Positions 33,780 to 44,191 of a DNA stretch of 64,000 nucleotides are shown here, in pieces. Each line of letters starts with the position of its first letter. Position 1 is the stretch's first letter. The position numbers were made by a program, and so were the translations under genes. The notes beneath the pieces are model-generated. The model had not been told where the DNA came from and did no database searches. It worked only from the letters and a program-made list of their open reading frames with translations. This DNA comes from an uncultured Bacteroidales bacterium (GTDB taxonomy: Bacteria > Bacteroidota > Bacteroidia > Bacteroidales > UBA1715): the NCBI GenBank assembly GCA_937892155.1, contig CALAUG010000041.1:24826-88825 (forward strand), in the 5' to 3' direction.

Positions 33780-35057
33780 TTGTGCGTGGATATGTTATGT
33801 ATGACAAAGAAATGGTTGGTGTGTATGATATGTTTTTGCATATCCAGTATTGTTTTGGCACAACAACAATCCATCACCTATTTTGCGAAAGACAAGCCTG
33901 TAGTAGATATTTTACAAGATTTAGAAACCATTTCCGGTTACCACTTTTCGTACAACAGTAAGATTATAGATGCAACCAAGAAAGCATCTATTGCTGCAAC
34001 AAACACACAATTTGAGTTGTGTCTGTCCAAAATTTTAGGAAATTCTTATGAATACAAAATTGTTGGCAATCAAGTCATTATCACAGAAAAAAAACTTCTT
34101 CCACCAACAAAACTAACTTCATCCGATTCCAAAAAAGAAAAACTAATTCTCGTATATGACACTATTCCCGTTTACGACACAATACGGGAATTTGTTACCC
34201 ATACCGATACCATTAATGTAATTGATACTTTGCAGCACATAGAAACTATCACATTGCAACGATATGAGACCAATTATCTTCATACGCAAAATATTTGCAG
34301 CACTATTTCGGGTACAACAGGCCTAATTATCACGACCCCTTATTTTTATAAAGGAAATGAATATTCCAAGGCATTACAAGACATTCATCAATCGTCAATA
34401 GGATTTGATATACAATTTAATTACACGTACAAAAGAAACAATTTGCTACTGCAAAGCGGTGTAAATTTTTATGATTTTCGAGTAGAAAATTCATTTGCAA
34501 CAAGTTATTTCACCGATGATGAAATGCAAACTTACACTGACACCTTATGGTTCTGGGATTACAACGAAAAATTTACGTATTACAAATATAAAAATGGCGA
34601 TTCCGTTGCCGTAAACGTACTTGATTCAATTTATACCTATACTCTACAAAGTCATCCGAAAAAAATTGAGCATATCAACAATAAAATTTCAACCATTTCT
34701 TGGCAATATTTTTCTATTCCAATCGGTATAGGACGACATTTCAACATATCGAACACGTTTGCAGCCGAACCAATGCTGCTCATTAACACAATGTTTTTAG
34801 CATATTGCCGCGGAGAAATTGCAAATAGACAAATGACGGAAACCACAAGTATCAAAGAATTAATGAGACGAGTAACATTTTCCGCGACACTATCGTGCAA
34901 TATTCTCTACTCCATTGAAAAACAATATTCCGTATCAGTTCGTCCATTTTGTATAATAGCTCCTGGGATTTATAAAGAATCATCATCAGGCTTTCAAGGA
35001 CTATTTGCCGGATATGGTGTTGAATGGGGATTTAGCTACACAATTCCGCATGAATAA
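33780..35057 (+). CDS. STN-domain protein with outer-membrane beta-barrel-like C-terminus
   Basis: 425 residues. After a signal peptide (VCMICFCISSIVLAQ; the Met at 33801 is an alternative start) comes an STN (secretin/TonB short N-terminal) domain (about 30-90: DKPVVDILQDLETISGYHFSY), a linker, and ~250 residues of alternating strands typical of a small outer-membrane barrel (for example SIPIGIGRHFN, SATLSCNILYSIEKQYSVSV). There is no plug domain and no TonB box, so this is not a normal TonB-dependent transducer. It follows the FecR gene and overlaps the next gene by 8 bp. Confidence 0.6.
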   Translation: MCVDMLCMTKKWLVCMICFCISSIVLAQQQSITYFAKDKPVVDILQDLETISGYHFSYNSKIIDATKKASIAATNTQFELCLSKILGNSYEYKIVGNQVIITEKKLLPPTKLTSSDSKKEKLILVYDTIPVYDTIREFVTHTDTINVIDTLQHIETITLQRYETNYLHTQNICSTISGTTGLIITTPYFYKGNEYSKALQDIHQSSIGFDIQFNYTYKRNNLLLQSGVNFYDFRVENSFATSYFTDDEMQTYTDTLWFWDYNEKFTYYKYKNGDSVAVNVLDSIYTYTLQSHPKKIEHINNKISTISWQYFSIPIGIGRHFNISNTFAAEPMLLINTMFLAYCRGEIANRQMTETTSIKELMRRVTFSATLSCNILYSIEKQYSVSVRPFCIIAPGIYKESSSGFQGLFAGYGVEWGFSYTIPHE

Positions 35058-36834
35058 ACGGTGTACATTATTGCTTTTATGTACGGTCTGCACCATCGGT
35101 TGCTTGGCCCAACGACAGTTTTTTTCATCTGGATACGCCTACACACTGTCACTTTGCGACAATAACACTGTTCAATCATGGGGCAATAATACATACGGGC
35201 AATTAGGACGTAATACGAGCAAACATGCCAACGATATACCTTATACAATAGAAAATCTCACGAATGTTTCCAGCATTGACGCTGGCTTAGGCAGTTTTTG
35301 TTGTGCTGTAACAACCGATGGACACGTACTTTCCTGGGGACACAATTTCTTTGGAGAACTTGGAATTGGCAAGACGTACAACGAAAAACCACAATCAGAC
35401 AAGCCCGAATATGTAGTCGGTGGCGAAACCGGCACAGAATATCTCGAAAATGTTGTCGCAGTATCCGTAGGACAGACACACGCGTACGCTCTACTGACTG
35501 ACGGCAGTGTGGTTTCATGGGGAAACAATGCTAATTCGCAATTAGCCAACTCCTCATTGGAAGCAATATCATATCCTGTTTACGTAAAAAAAAGCACAAA
35601 CCAAAGACTTGACCATATCACTATGATTGCCGCTGGTGGAAACCATGGTTACGCATTATCCGACGAAGGACATGTATATGCTTGGGGAGAAAACCAATCC
35701 GGACAATTAGGATGTGGCAATACTGAAACACAATCATGGCCCACTCTCGTTATTGACAAAGATGGGATACCACTATCTGGCATAACAAGCATTGACGGTG
35801 GAATGTTTTTCGGACTTATGCTCACCAACGACGGTATGGTATATGGTACCGGAGCGTACAAAGGAACCGATATTGATGCCGAAGGAAGTCATTACAAAAC
35901 GAAAAGTCACGCAGAACTCATCGTTGGTGGCGAAACGCCATATTATTACCTAGAACACGTAACCGAAATATCAGCAGGTTTTTCACATGCAATGGCCATA
36001 ATTGAAGAAAATGGTACCAATTATGCCGTTTCGTGGGGCGACAATCGCTTCCCTAACTTACAACAAAACAACGGTGGGCAACTCGGAAACGGAGAAATTT
36101 CTATAAAACAAGCATATACGCCAATGTATATGAAAACGAGTGCTGGCAAAGTTAGCAACGTCACTCATATTAATGCTGGCTGTGGTGTTTCAATGATTCA
36201 AAACTATGCCAACGAAACGTACGAAAATCACATACTTATCTGCGGTAGTAACGCAGACGGACAATTGGGCTTTGGCGATACATTCAACCGATTCTTTTTA
36301 TACCAATTGCCCAATGTTTGCACACCATTTGACAATGAAAGCCACGAGCCAATTTACACCATACAAGGAACCGTCATAAATGAAAATAATACCCCTATTC
36401 AACAAGCAAAAATATATCTCTACAAACAAAACGAACAAAATCCCAAAGATTCTACAGAAAGTAACGAAAACGGATCATTCATTTTGCGAACAACTAAATG
36501 TACTGGAACACTATATGCAAAATCACCAAACACAGAATATAGCAATGTTTGGGCAGGAAACGTAACAAATGAACAACAAGCCTACTATATTACCATTGAT
36601 GCCGACATATTACATTTTACCATAACCCTACCAACAGTACAAACCACCATACAAAATATCGTGTACAATGAACTATGGAGAAACTCAGAAGCATTCATAT
36701 ACAATCTAAACGGAATAATGATTGAAAAATTTAGAATGACGGAAAACACCTGTAATCTACTGAAATCGCACCCAAAACCTCTTATTTTGGTAATTCCAAC
36801 AAAGGAAAAGATATATTCGTTCCTGATAAATTAA
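35050..36834 (+). CDS. Secreted RCC1-repeat protein with T9SS-type C-terminal tail
   Basis: 594 residues. The ATG at 35050 gives a clean signal peptide (CTLLLLCTVCTIGCLA) and overlaps the previous stop. Several RCC1/BNR-like blades repeat the pattern SWGxNxxGQLG (for example VQSWGNNTYGQLGRN, VYAWGENQSGQLGCG), so a beta-propeller is expected. A carboxypeptidase-regulatory-like domain follows (TIQGTVINENNTPIQQAKIYL), and the end (FIYNLNGIMIEKF) resembles a T9SS type A sorting domain. It is probably a surface-exposed product of the FecR/STN cluster. Confidence 0.75.
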   Translation: MNKRCTLLLLCTVCTIGCLAQRQFFSSGYAYTLSLCDNNTVQSWGNNTYGQLGRNTSKHANDIPYTIENLTNVSSIDAGLGSFCCAVTTDGHVLSWGHNFFGELGIGKTYNEKPQSDKPEYVVGGETGTEYLENVVAVSVGQTHAYALLTDGSVVSWGNNANSQLANSSLEAISYPVYVKKSTNQRLDHITMIAAGGNHGYALSDEGHVYAWGENQSGQLGCGNTETQSWPTLVIDKDGIPLSGITSIDGGMFFGLMLTNDGMVYGTGAYKGTDIDAEGSHYKTKSHAELIVGGETPYYYLEHVTEISAGFSHAMAIIEENGTNYAVSWGDNRFPNLQQNNGGQLGNGEISIKQAYTPMYMKTSAGKVSNVTHINAGCGVSMIQNYANETYENHILICGSNADGQLGFGDTFNRFFLYQLPNVCTPFDNESHEPIYTIQGTVINENNTPIQQAKIYLYKQNEQNPKDSTESNENGSFILRTTKCTGTLYAKSPNTEYSNVWAGNVTNEQQAYYITIDADILHFTITLPTVQTTIQNIVYNELWRNSEAFIYNLNGIMIEKFRMTENTCNLLKSHPKPLILVIPTKEKIYSFLIN

Positions 36835-36836
36835 GG

Positions 36837-38120
36837 TCAGACTATATCTCCGTACATAACGCCGCCCGCGTAATGCAATTTGATTGCAATTATTTGATTA
36901 CGAGCATTATAAGGAATTTTTGCACATACTTTAATATAGTTGTCGGTAAATCCGACATAGTACCCTTCTTTATTCTTTGTTTCGAATAAAACAGGACGAA
37001 TTTGTCCGTCAAATTTTTTATAAAACTCCTGATGCACACGTTCAGATAATTGATGAAGTTTAACACTTCGTTCCGTCCGAACAGATTCTTGTATATGCGG
37101 ACGAATCTGTAAAGCATCGGTATTTTCCCGTTCTGAATACGTAAAGACGTGTACAAAACTAATTTTCAATGATTCAATAAATTGGTACGACTCATCGAAA
37201 TAAGAATCCAACTCACCAGGAGCACCAACCATTACATCCATTCCTATAAAAGCATCGGGAATTTTTGATTGTACTTCGTGTATACGTTTGGCAAAAAATT
37301 CAGTTGTATATCTCCTCCGCATCAAACGTAGTACGGCATCGCTTCCGCATTGCAACGGAATATGGAAATGTGGCATAAATGCGCGTGATTGTGCAACAAA
37401 ATCAATAACTTCGCTCGTCAATAAATTTGGCTCAATAGATGAAATTCTATATCGTTCAATTCCCTTCACTCCATCTAATGCACGCACCAAATCAACAAAC
37501 TTCTCTCCTGTTGTCTGGCCAAAATCACCAATATTAATGCCGCTAAGAACTATTTCTTTCACACCACGTGCGGCTATTTCCTCAGCCTGGGCAACTAATG
37601 ATGCAATATCAGTATTACGACTTTTACCCCGTGCCAAAGGTATTGTACAATACGAGCAACGATAATTGCAACCATCTTGCACCTTTAAAAACGCACGGGT
37701 TCGTTCCGAACAGGAATATGCACCATCAAAACGCACAACATCTTGTATTGGAGTTACTTGAAGAACTGATATTGCTGACTGTTCCACTTCGCGTAACCGT
37801 TCAACAATATTGAATTTTTCCTGCACGCCAAGCACCAAGACTACTCCATCTATCTCTGCAATTTCTTGCGGTTTCAATTGCGCATAGCACCCCATTACAA
37901 TAATCTTAGCCTGCGGATTTCGACGATGTGCTCCACGAATAGCCTGACGACTCTTTTTATTCGCCGATTCGGTAACGCTGCAACTATTAATGACGTAATA
38001 ATCGGCAACTCCGTTAAATGCCACCACATCGAAACCAGCATCCTGCATTTTGCGGGAAATTGCATCAGTTTCGGCGTAATTCATCTTACACCCCAATGTA
38101 TAGAAACCTATACGATTCAT
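36837..38120 (-). CDS. mtaB: tRNA (N6-threonylcarbamoyladenosine(37)-C2)-methylthiotransferase
   Basis: A radical-SAM methylthiotransferase that makes ms2t6A37 in tRNAs. The N-terminal UPF0004 domain (RIGFYTLGCKMNYAETDAI) holds the three cluster cysteines. The radical-SAM motif is CNYRCSYC, followed by PLARGKSRN. A C-terminal TRAM-like domain ends the protein. The start at 38120 (MNRIGFYTLGCK) matches the family; an ATG at 38144 overlapping the lipase stop as TAATG is an alternative, adding eight residues. It is translationally coupled to the lipase gene upstream. Confidence 0.9.
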   Translation of the reverse strand: MNRIGFYTLGCKMNYAETDAISRKMQDAGFDVVAFNGVADYYVINSCSVTESANKKSRQAIRGAHRRNPQAKIIVMGCYAQLKPQEIAEIDGVVLVLGVQEKFNIVERLREVEQSAISVLQVTPIQDVVRFDGAYSCSERTRAFLKVQDGCNYRCSYCTIPLARGKSRNTDIASLVAQAEEIAARGVKEIVLSGINIGDFGQTTGEKFVDLVRALDGVKGIERYRISSIEPNLLTSEVIDFVAQSRAFMPHFHIPLQCGSDAVLRLMRRRYTTEFFAKRIHEVQSKIPDAFIGMDVMVGAPGELDSYFDESYQFIESLKISFVHVFTYSERENTDALQIRPHIQESVRTERSVKLHQLSERVHQEFYKKFDGQIRPVLFETKNKEGYYVGFTDNYIKVCAKIPYNARNQIIAIKLHYAGGVMYGDIV

Positions 38121-38143
38121 AGCACAATCTTCATTATGCACCA

Positions 38144-39445
38144 TTATTTCTTATATATCATTCTACCATTTTGAATTATGATACCCTCATAGTGCGCATC
38201 GACACGTCTTCCAAGAATATCGTACATTGGTGCCGATAAATCCAATGTATTATTTGGCACTATTTCTATGTCAGAAGGCGTTACCACACCTCCAAATATC
38301 TTTTCTTTACAAAAGTTTATAATATCATTAGCAGCATATATATAAAACATTTGGCCATAAAACGCATGATCCGGATTCGAAGCTTTGTAAAATTCATAAT
38401 CTTCTATTCCTAAAGAATCTACCGCATTTTGAGCATTAATAAACGGTACTACCTTATCTCCCGTGAGATGGTACATCCACAAAGGATACGAAACTTTCCA
38501 ACCATCCAACAAAGAATTGGCCTTTGCAGCTGCATCAAGTTCTGCACGCAACTCTGAACCATCTTCAAACATGCTATCATTCAAAAAATCTTTCAGTGAA
38601 CTGGAACCATTTGTAACCTCCAACATTTTTGCAGAAATTTGATCTGTTGTAAATTCTTTACTATCAATCCATTCTTCTAATCCTGCATTAATCAAATTAT
38701 CCTTAAAAAAATCCGAGAATTTTCTATTTGCAGCAAAAAATTGAGGACAGCCAGTCAAAAATCCTTTAACAACAAGAGGTAAAATAACTGGCATCACTAT
38801 AGTATCTGTACTATCAAGCATATAGTTTAACGTAGCAGACACGTCATACGGTCCTTCGCCACAACAAGTTTTTGCAAAGTGTAAAAACTCTACAAGTTCA
38901 CTATCTTCCTCCAACATACGATGTACAGCCAATGCAACACCACCACCTTGCGAATAACCGATATTAAACAAAGTATCGGTTTCAATCTGAATATTTCTTT
39001 TTGTAATAATATCACGAGCGACAATTGCCAAATCTACAGAATTCGCTGCATTTTGCATCTGACACAGGTATGGATGAGCCTCCTCTTCCGTAATTCCATA
39101 TCCAACATAATCAGGAGCCACTATAAAAAAAATAGTGCGAAGCAATATTGCACTTGCAGTTTCTCCCGCCACTGACGGTGCTTCAGCATTATCGGTAATC
39201 GTATGATGGTTATCCAATATGATGGCATATGGCTGCATATTAATCGGATAACTGACTAATCCAGACACCATCTGAGTTTTTGTTCCATCCGCAGACAACG
39301 ATGCATATTTAACAATGATAGTAACTACAGCATCTTCTGTTGTTTCTTCAACTATTGAATATTCTGGAACTTCTATTGCACATACTGACAACGAAAAGGA
39401 AAAAGTTGCTGTAAGAGCAACCAATACGTTTTTTATTTTCATCAT
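38144..39445 (-). CDS. Secreted lipase/alpha-beta hydrolase with C-terminal sorting-like tail
   Basis: 433 residues: signal peptide (VLVALTATFSFSLSVCA), an alpha/beta-hydrolase core with nucleophile motif GYSQGG, a late Asp region (LTGDKVVPF) and His in NPDHAFYGQ, as in secretory LIP-type lipases. The last 30 residues (APMYDILGRRV, IIIQNGRMIYK) match the Bacteroidota T9SS-like tail. It probably hydrolyses lipids or esters outside the cell. Confidence 0.8.
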   Translation of the reverse strand: MMKIKNVLVALTATFSFSLSVCAIEVPEYSIVEETTEDAVVTIIVKYASLSADGTKTQMVSGLVSYPINMQPYAIILDNHHTITDNAEAPSVAGETASAILLRTIFFIVAPDYVGYGITEEEAHPYLCQMQNAANSVDLAIVARDIITKRNIQIETDTLFNIGYSQGGGVALAVHRMLEEDSELVEFLHFAKTCCGEGPYDVSATLNYMLDSTDTIVMPVILPLVVKGFLTGCPQFFAANRKFSDFFKDNLINAGLEEWIDSKEFTTDQISAKMLEVTNGSSSLKDFLNDSMFEDGSELRAELDAAAKANSLLDGWKVSYPLWMYHLTGDKVVPFINAQNAVDSLGIEDYEFYKASNPDHAFYGQMFYIYAANDIINFCKEKIFGGVVTPSDIEIVPNNTLDLSAPMYDILGRRVDAHYEGIIIQNGRMIYKK

Positions 39446-39456
39446 TCAAAAAATTT

Positions 39457-39969
39457 TTAAAATTTTGGAGCATTAAACCCCTTCATAAATATTTCACCAA
39501 TATTATTCAATTCATACACGCGTTCCCCGTAGAAGAACAAATTAGGTTGTATGGTTTCACGATTCATATATCCAGCAACAGGAATTATCATATTGTATTT
39601 ATCAACCATAAATATCGTTGTTGGATAACTCAATTTTCCATTTAACAGTTTGATAGCCAAATCGTGTGTTTTACCCTGCTTCGTATATACAGAATCTCTA
39701 TATGTAATTTTTTCTGATCCTTCAGCATTCATTTTAACTGCATAGAAATGTGAATTGATATAGGCGACCACTGCACTATCCTGATATGTCGTAGCATCCA
39801 AACGTTTGCACCACCCACACCAGTCGGTATATACATCTATCATCACAGGTTTTCCATCTTTTGCTGACAACTCCATAGCCTTCTCAAACGGCATCCAATT
39901 GATTTGTGAAAAAGCGGACAAAACACCGAACATCAAACTTATAGAACAAAATATTTTTTTCATATTCAT
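39457..39969 (-). CDS. Secreted thioredoxin-like protein
   Basis: 170 residues with a signal peptide (IFCSISLMFGVLSAFS) and a thioredoxin fold of the DUF255/Thioredoxin_7 type: VMIDVYTDWCGWCKRLDATT, with the redox pair C-G-W-C, and YPTTIFMVD as the cis-Pro region. It is probably a periplasmic disulfide reductase for a neighbouring envelope protein. It lies 11 bp upstream of the lipase gene and 11 bp after the cyclase gene, so one transcript is likely. Confidence 0.85.
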   Translation of the reverse strand: MNMKKIFCSISLMFGVLSAFSQINWMPFEKAMELSAKDGKPVMIDVYTDWCGWCKRLDATTYQDSAVVAYINSHFYAVKMNAEGSEKITYRDSVYTKQGKTHDLAIKLLNGKLSYPTTIFMVDKYNMIIPVAGYMNRETIQPNLFFYGERVYELNNIGEIFMKGFNAPKF

Positions 39970-39980
39970 AAAATTTCAAA

Positions 39981-40811
39981 TTACAACATTTGCAAAGCCT
40001 TTGTAAAATTGGAATTCGGCACCGTACCAGTTTCATCCATAGAATATTGCGGTAAATATCCATCAACGAAATACATTGCCAAGTCTTCCTTATTTTTCAC
40101 TGGCATTTTCCCACGATACGAACAAGCAAAATAATCTTTCACTAAATCATACGTAACACCGGAAATATTTATTTTACCAACATCGCTACCCGTTTCCATA
40201 CGACTGGCAACATTAACAGTATCTCCCCATATATCGTACAAAAATTTCTTTTTACCTATCACACCTGCAATAACCGAACCTGTATGGACTCCTATTCTGA
40301 CATTCCATAATTCCTTTCCCTGCAATCGTTTTTGCACATTAACTTTTTCCATATACTGCAGCATTTCCAACGCAGCAGCAACAGCATCGACAGGATGACT
40401 ATGATTTCTCATTGGCATACCACCAACACACAGATACGCATCGCCAATAGTCTTTATTTTTTCCAAATAATGTCGCTCGCAGATATCGTCTATATTAGTG
40501 AAATGAGTATTGAGTTCGGTGATAAGTTCCCGAAGTTCTATCCGTTCGCACATTGAGGTAAATCCTGCAACATCTAGGAACAATACCGATACACTTTTAT
40601 AGAATTGAGGTTCTACAGAATGGTCTTTCAACAATTCCAAACAAATTTCTTTTGGCAGAATATCAAGCAACAGCGTTTCTAATTTTTGCTTTTCCAACAG
40701 CAATTCTGCCTGTTTTGTTTCGACTTGAGCACGCAGTTCACTCAACTGCATATCTTTCAACATTAATTGTTGCTGCAGTTCCTCTATTTGCATTTGCTCA
40801 ATCTTGTTCAT
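39981..40811 (-). CDS. Class III adenylate/guanylate cyclase
   Basis: 276 residues. An N-terminal coiled coil (about 1-48, rich in Gln/Leu/Glu) precedes a complete class III cyclase domain: metal Asp in VLFLDVAGFT, the substrate Lys in KIKTIGDAYL, GDTVNVASRME with the transition-state Asn and Arg, and the Asp of YDIWGD, which suggests ATP as substrate. No membrane or sensor domain is present; the coiled coil may dimerise it or take up a signal. It probably heads the leftward thioredoxin-lipase-mtaB run. Confidence 0.85.
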   Translation of the reverse strand: MNKIEQMQIEELQQQLMLKDMQLSELRAQVETKQAELLLEKQKLETLLLDILPKEICLELLKDHSVEPQFYKSVSVLFLDVAGFTSMCERIELRELITELNTHFTNIDDICERHYLEKIKTIGDAYLCVGGMPMRNHSHPVDAVAAALEMLQYMEKVNVQKRLQGKELWNVRIGVHTGSVIAGVIGKKKFLYDIWGDTVNVASRMETGSDVGKINISGVTYDLVKDYFACSYRGKMPVKNKEDLAMYFVDGYLPQYSMDETGTVPNSNFTKALQML

Positions 40812-40951
40812 GTCCTTTCCTATATTTTACAAATATATAAAAGGAATCAATTCAAAAAGCTTTTATATAGTAACTCTATCATTTCCGATTAAAAAAGACT
40901 AACCCATCTTTGCGCTCTTATTTTTTTTCTGTACATTTCTAAAAAAAAAAT

Positions 40952-43819
40952 ATGAATAAGTCATTCTTGGAACTTTGCGTCACCGACATTTATACAAAAC
41001 ATGCTTCTGCATTCAGCAACTGCACCATTGTCGTTCCCAGTAAACGTGCCATAACGTATATACGAACATATCTTTCCAAATGTATTGAAAAGCCGATTTT
41101 TCTTCCAGAAATGACGACAATACAGGATTTTTGCATCTCGCATCAAAATGCAACGATTCCACAGGATTTTACGCTAATATATCTTCTCTATCAAGCATAT
41201 ACTAAAGCATTCAATTATACTGATTTAACAAAAGAAACCTTTGAAGATTTCTATTCGTGGGGAGAAATGCTCTTAGCTGATTTTAACGACATTGACAAAT
41301 ATCTTATTAACCCCAATGCTATCTTTTCAAATATTGCAGACGAAGAAGATATAAAATCACGTTTCAATGAGCTCAATAACGAGCAGATAGAAACAATCAA
41401 AAGATTTTGGAATACTACGAAATTCGACCAAGAAAACGAAAATGATGTCCGCAAAAAATTCGTTGACTTTTGGAACAAATTGCCTATCATATATGCCGAC
41501 TTTAAAGAAATACTCCGTCAAAAAAACTTCTGCTACGAAGGTATGGCAATGCGTTCGGTTGCCGAATCCGACATAGATACTAAACACCAATTATTTAACG
41601 ACAGACAATATATTTTTCTCGGTTTTAATGCTTTAAGTAACTGCGAAACGGAAATATTCAAATTCCTGCACAATCGTAAGCAAGCATACTTTTATTGGGA
41701 CTACGACGTCTACTACAAAGACGACAAATACAACGAAGCTGGCACGTTTGTGAGAAAAAATATGGAATTGTTTCCTAACGAACTTGACGAAAGTTCATTC
41801 AACAATTTTTCTCATGATAAACAAATACGAATTATAAAAACACCTAATGAAGTTGCTCAGGCTAAAATATGCCCAAGCCTATTACCGCAACCTATTAACG
41901 AAGAACACAAATGCGCAATAATATTGGCAGACGAAAAACTGATAGTTCCTCTCTTGTCATCCATTCCTGAAGAATACGATTATAATATTACTCTTGGCTA
42001 CCCGCTTCGTTCATCTGTTGCCTACTCGCTTTTTGAAACTATTCTGGACTTATGCAACAACAAGAAAAAAGACTGTTTCTATTTTAAAGATATTATCCGT
42101 CTTTGCGAGAATCCAATCTTTCCAACTGAATTCCAAAAACAGTTAGCAGAACTCCGAAAATACATAACCGATGAAAAGAAAATAACAATCTCGGCAGGTG
42201 AATGCTCACAAAAATGCAACTTACCCGAAATATTCAACATACGTACAGAAACAAACAACGAAGAGTATATTAAAGATTTAACAAAATCACTCGTCGCACT
42301 TAACAAACAGTTTAAATTCAGCGACTTAGACAAAAGCATTCTCTACACCATTTACACCGAATTAAAAACACTCGAGACCATAGTAAAAGAGAATGAAATT
42401 CAGTTTCAAAAGATTAAATTCATTAACAATTTGCTCAAAAAAAGTTTGCAGAGCAAAAGTATTGACAGTATTGGAGAACCATTAGCAGGTTTACAAATTA
42501 TGGGAATTTTGGAAGCCCGTCTCTTAGACTTTGACTCTATCATTCTTACTTCTGTAACTGAAGGAAATCTGCCAAAAACATCCAGCGGCAGTTCGTTCAT
42601 TCCATATAGTTTACGCACAAGCTACGGAATGCCTACCATAAAAGAACAGTCTGCAATGTATTCCTACTATTTCTACCGACTTATACAACGGTGTAAAAAT
42701 CTTACCATTTTGTACAATGAGGGTGGCAAAGACAACAAATCGGAGAAAAGTAGATTCATTCTACAACTACTGTACGAAAGTCCTTTTAAAATAATATCAG
42801 ACAACGAGATAAGCAACCCGCAGAAAACATTAAGCGGTATAGTCTTAGATGAATACAATTATAACATCACCCCACAAAATGGATTAAAAATCGCGGTAAA
42901 AAAATCTTCACCGGAAGTGTTGCAATATTTTGAATCAATACGCTCAAAGCACTCACTTTCGCCATCGGCAATTTCAACATATATTACCTGTCCAATGAAA
43001 TTTTACTTTCAAAACATCAAACATTTGAAAGTGCCGGAAACTGTAGATGAAATGCCACAACCTAACGATATCGGCAACTTCTTTCATCATACAATGTACA
43101 ATATCTACAACAATTATAAAGGACAAGATATTACAACAAAAACCATAGACGAAATTGCAGCCAACGAAGAATTCATTGAAGATATGATTTCCAAAGCTCT
43201 CAAAGAATCGAAAGCTTCGTCAAACATTATGGATAATCAAAGTAAGGAATTTCAGTTGACTAAAATGAAAGTATTGAAATTTCTGGAATTTGAAAAACAG
43301 CACACTCCTTTCCGTATTGAAAGTCTGGAGGAATTTAATAATCTCAAATTAAGTAACGGTATAAGATTGGGTGGATTTATAGATAGAGTCGACACGTTTG
43401 GTGGATACACCCGTGTAATTGATTATAAGACAGGAAAATGCAGTACGACGGATGATTTACAGAAAAAAATATGCGTTGATGATATTGATAATTTGTTTGT
43501 GTATTCAAAAACATTTCAAAAAGAGGCATTGCAGACATTCATCTATTCGTACATTTTAAAGAAAAGCAATAAATGTAGCCAAGTTCAACCGAATCTTATT
43601 TTCATTCAAGCAATCAACAATCCCGATTTCCAAACCATAGTTCACACCAAAGACGATGAATTGGGATTTTTTACAGACGAACTATGTACAACGTTCGAAA
43701 ATAAATTGTTGACGTTTATCGAGAACGATTTTCTAAACACCAATGAAGATTTTAGAACAAACAACGATGCTTGTTTGTATTGCGACTTTAAACTATTTTG
43801 TGGCAAGGCAACAGATTAA
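40952..43819 (+). CDS. PD-(D/E)XK exonuclease, AddB-like
   Basis: 955 residues. The N-terminal part is a degenerate helicase-like region (TIVVPSKRAITYIRTYL). The C-terminal nuclease domain reads SPSAISTYITCPMKFYFQNI, then LGGFIDRVD and TRVIDYKTGK, the D...D-x-K core of the PF12705 nuclease fold, and ends with a Cys motif (CLYCDFKLFCG) that with C~680 fits an iron-sulfur staple as in AddB. It would be the nuclease subunit of an AddAB-type double-strand-break enzyme. The AddA partner is not adjacent. Confidence 0.85.
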   Translation: MNKSFLELCVTDIYTKHASAFSNCTIVVPSKRAITYIRTYLSKCIEKPIFLPEMTTIQDFCISHQNATIPQDFTLIYLLYQAYTKAFNYTDLTKETFEDFYSWGEMLLADFNDIDKYLINPNAIFSNIADEEDIKSRFNELNNEQIETIKRFWNTTKFDQENENDVRKKFVDFWNKLPIIYADFKEILRQKNFCYEGMAMRSVAESDIDTKHQLFNDRQYIFLGFNALSNCETEIFKFLHNRKQAYFYWDYDVYYKDDKYNEAGTFVRKNMELFPNELDESSFNNFSHDKQIRIIKTPNEVAQAKICPSLLPQPINEEHKCAIILADEKLIVPLLSSIPEEYDYNITLGYPLRSSVAYSLFETILDLCNNKKKDCFYFKDIIRLCENPIFPTEFQKQLAELRKYITDEKKITISAGECSQKCNLPEIFNIRTETNNEEYIKDLTKSLVALNKQFKFSDLDKSILYTIYTELKTLETIVKENEIQFQKIKFINNLLKKSLQSKSIDSIGEPLAGLQIMGILEARLLDFDSIILTSVTEGNLPKTSSGSSFIPYSLRTSYGMPTIKEQSAMYSYYFYRLIQRCKNLTILYNEGGKDNKSEKSRFILQLLYESPFKIISDNEISNPQKTLSGIVLDEYNYNITPQNGLKIAVKKSSPEVLQYFESIRSKHSLSPSAISTYITCPMKFYFQNIKHLKVPETVDEMPQPNDIGNFFHHTMYNIYNNYKGQDITTKTIDEIAANEEFIEDMISKALKESKASSNIMDNQSKEFQLTKMKVLKFLEFEKQHTPFRIESLEEFNNLKLSNGIRLGGFIDRVDTFGGYTRVIDYKTGKCSTTDDLQKKICVDDIDNLFVYSKTFQKEALQTFIYSYILKKSNKCSQVQPNLIFIQAINNPDFQTIVHTKDDELGFFTDELCTTFENKLLTFIENDFLNTNEDFRTNNDACLYCDFKLFCGKATD

Positions 43820-44049
43820 GGTTCAAGTAGATTACGTTTGATTGCCAATGCGTGCATTTGAACACCTAATTTTTCATCTTGCTCTTCTAACGAGCAAATT
43901 GCATCGCGCAAAGTCTTGGAAGATTGAACTTCGGTTTGCATTCCAATTTTTTCCAATTGGCATTGCAATTTTTTTATTTCTGCAAGCAGCACTTCCCGTT
44001 CTGCACGAATTGCTTCAATTTTCCTCAAACATTCCTGATATTCATCCAT
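43816..44049 (-). CDS. Small coiled-coil protein, 77 aa
   Basis: Not assigned to a family. Two long helices with heptad-like spacing (CLRKIEAIRAEREVLLAEI and LRDAICSLEEQDEKLGVQMH) predict a coiled-coil hairpin. It overlaps the AddB-like gene by 4 bp at their 3' ends (convergent). Confidence 0.5.
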   Translation of the reverse strand: MDEYQECLRKIEAIRAEREVLLAEIKKLQCQLEKIGMQTEVQSSKTLRDAICSLEEQDEKLGVQMHALAIKRNLLEP

Positions 44050-44191
44050 ATTATTACTTTTGATTTCGTTGTGTTGGTTGCCAAAAAAGAGGTATTTTCG
44101 CCCATCAAATATTTACTGCCGATATTTCATTGAGTAGACTACAACTATGCTCTTTGTGTGAAAACATCATCCCTATATCTATTATGCATTC

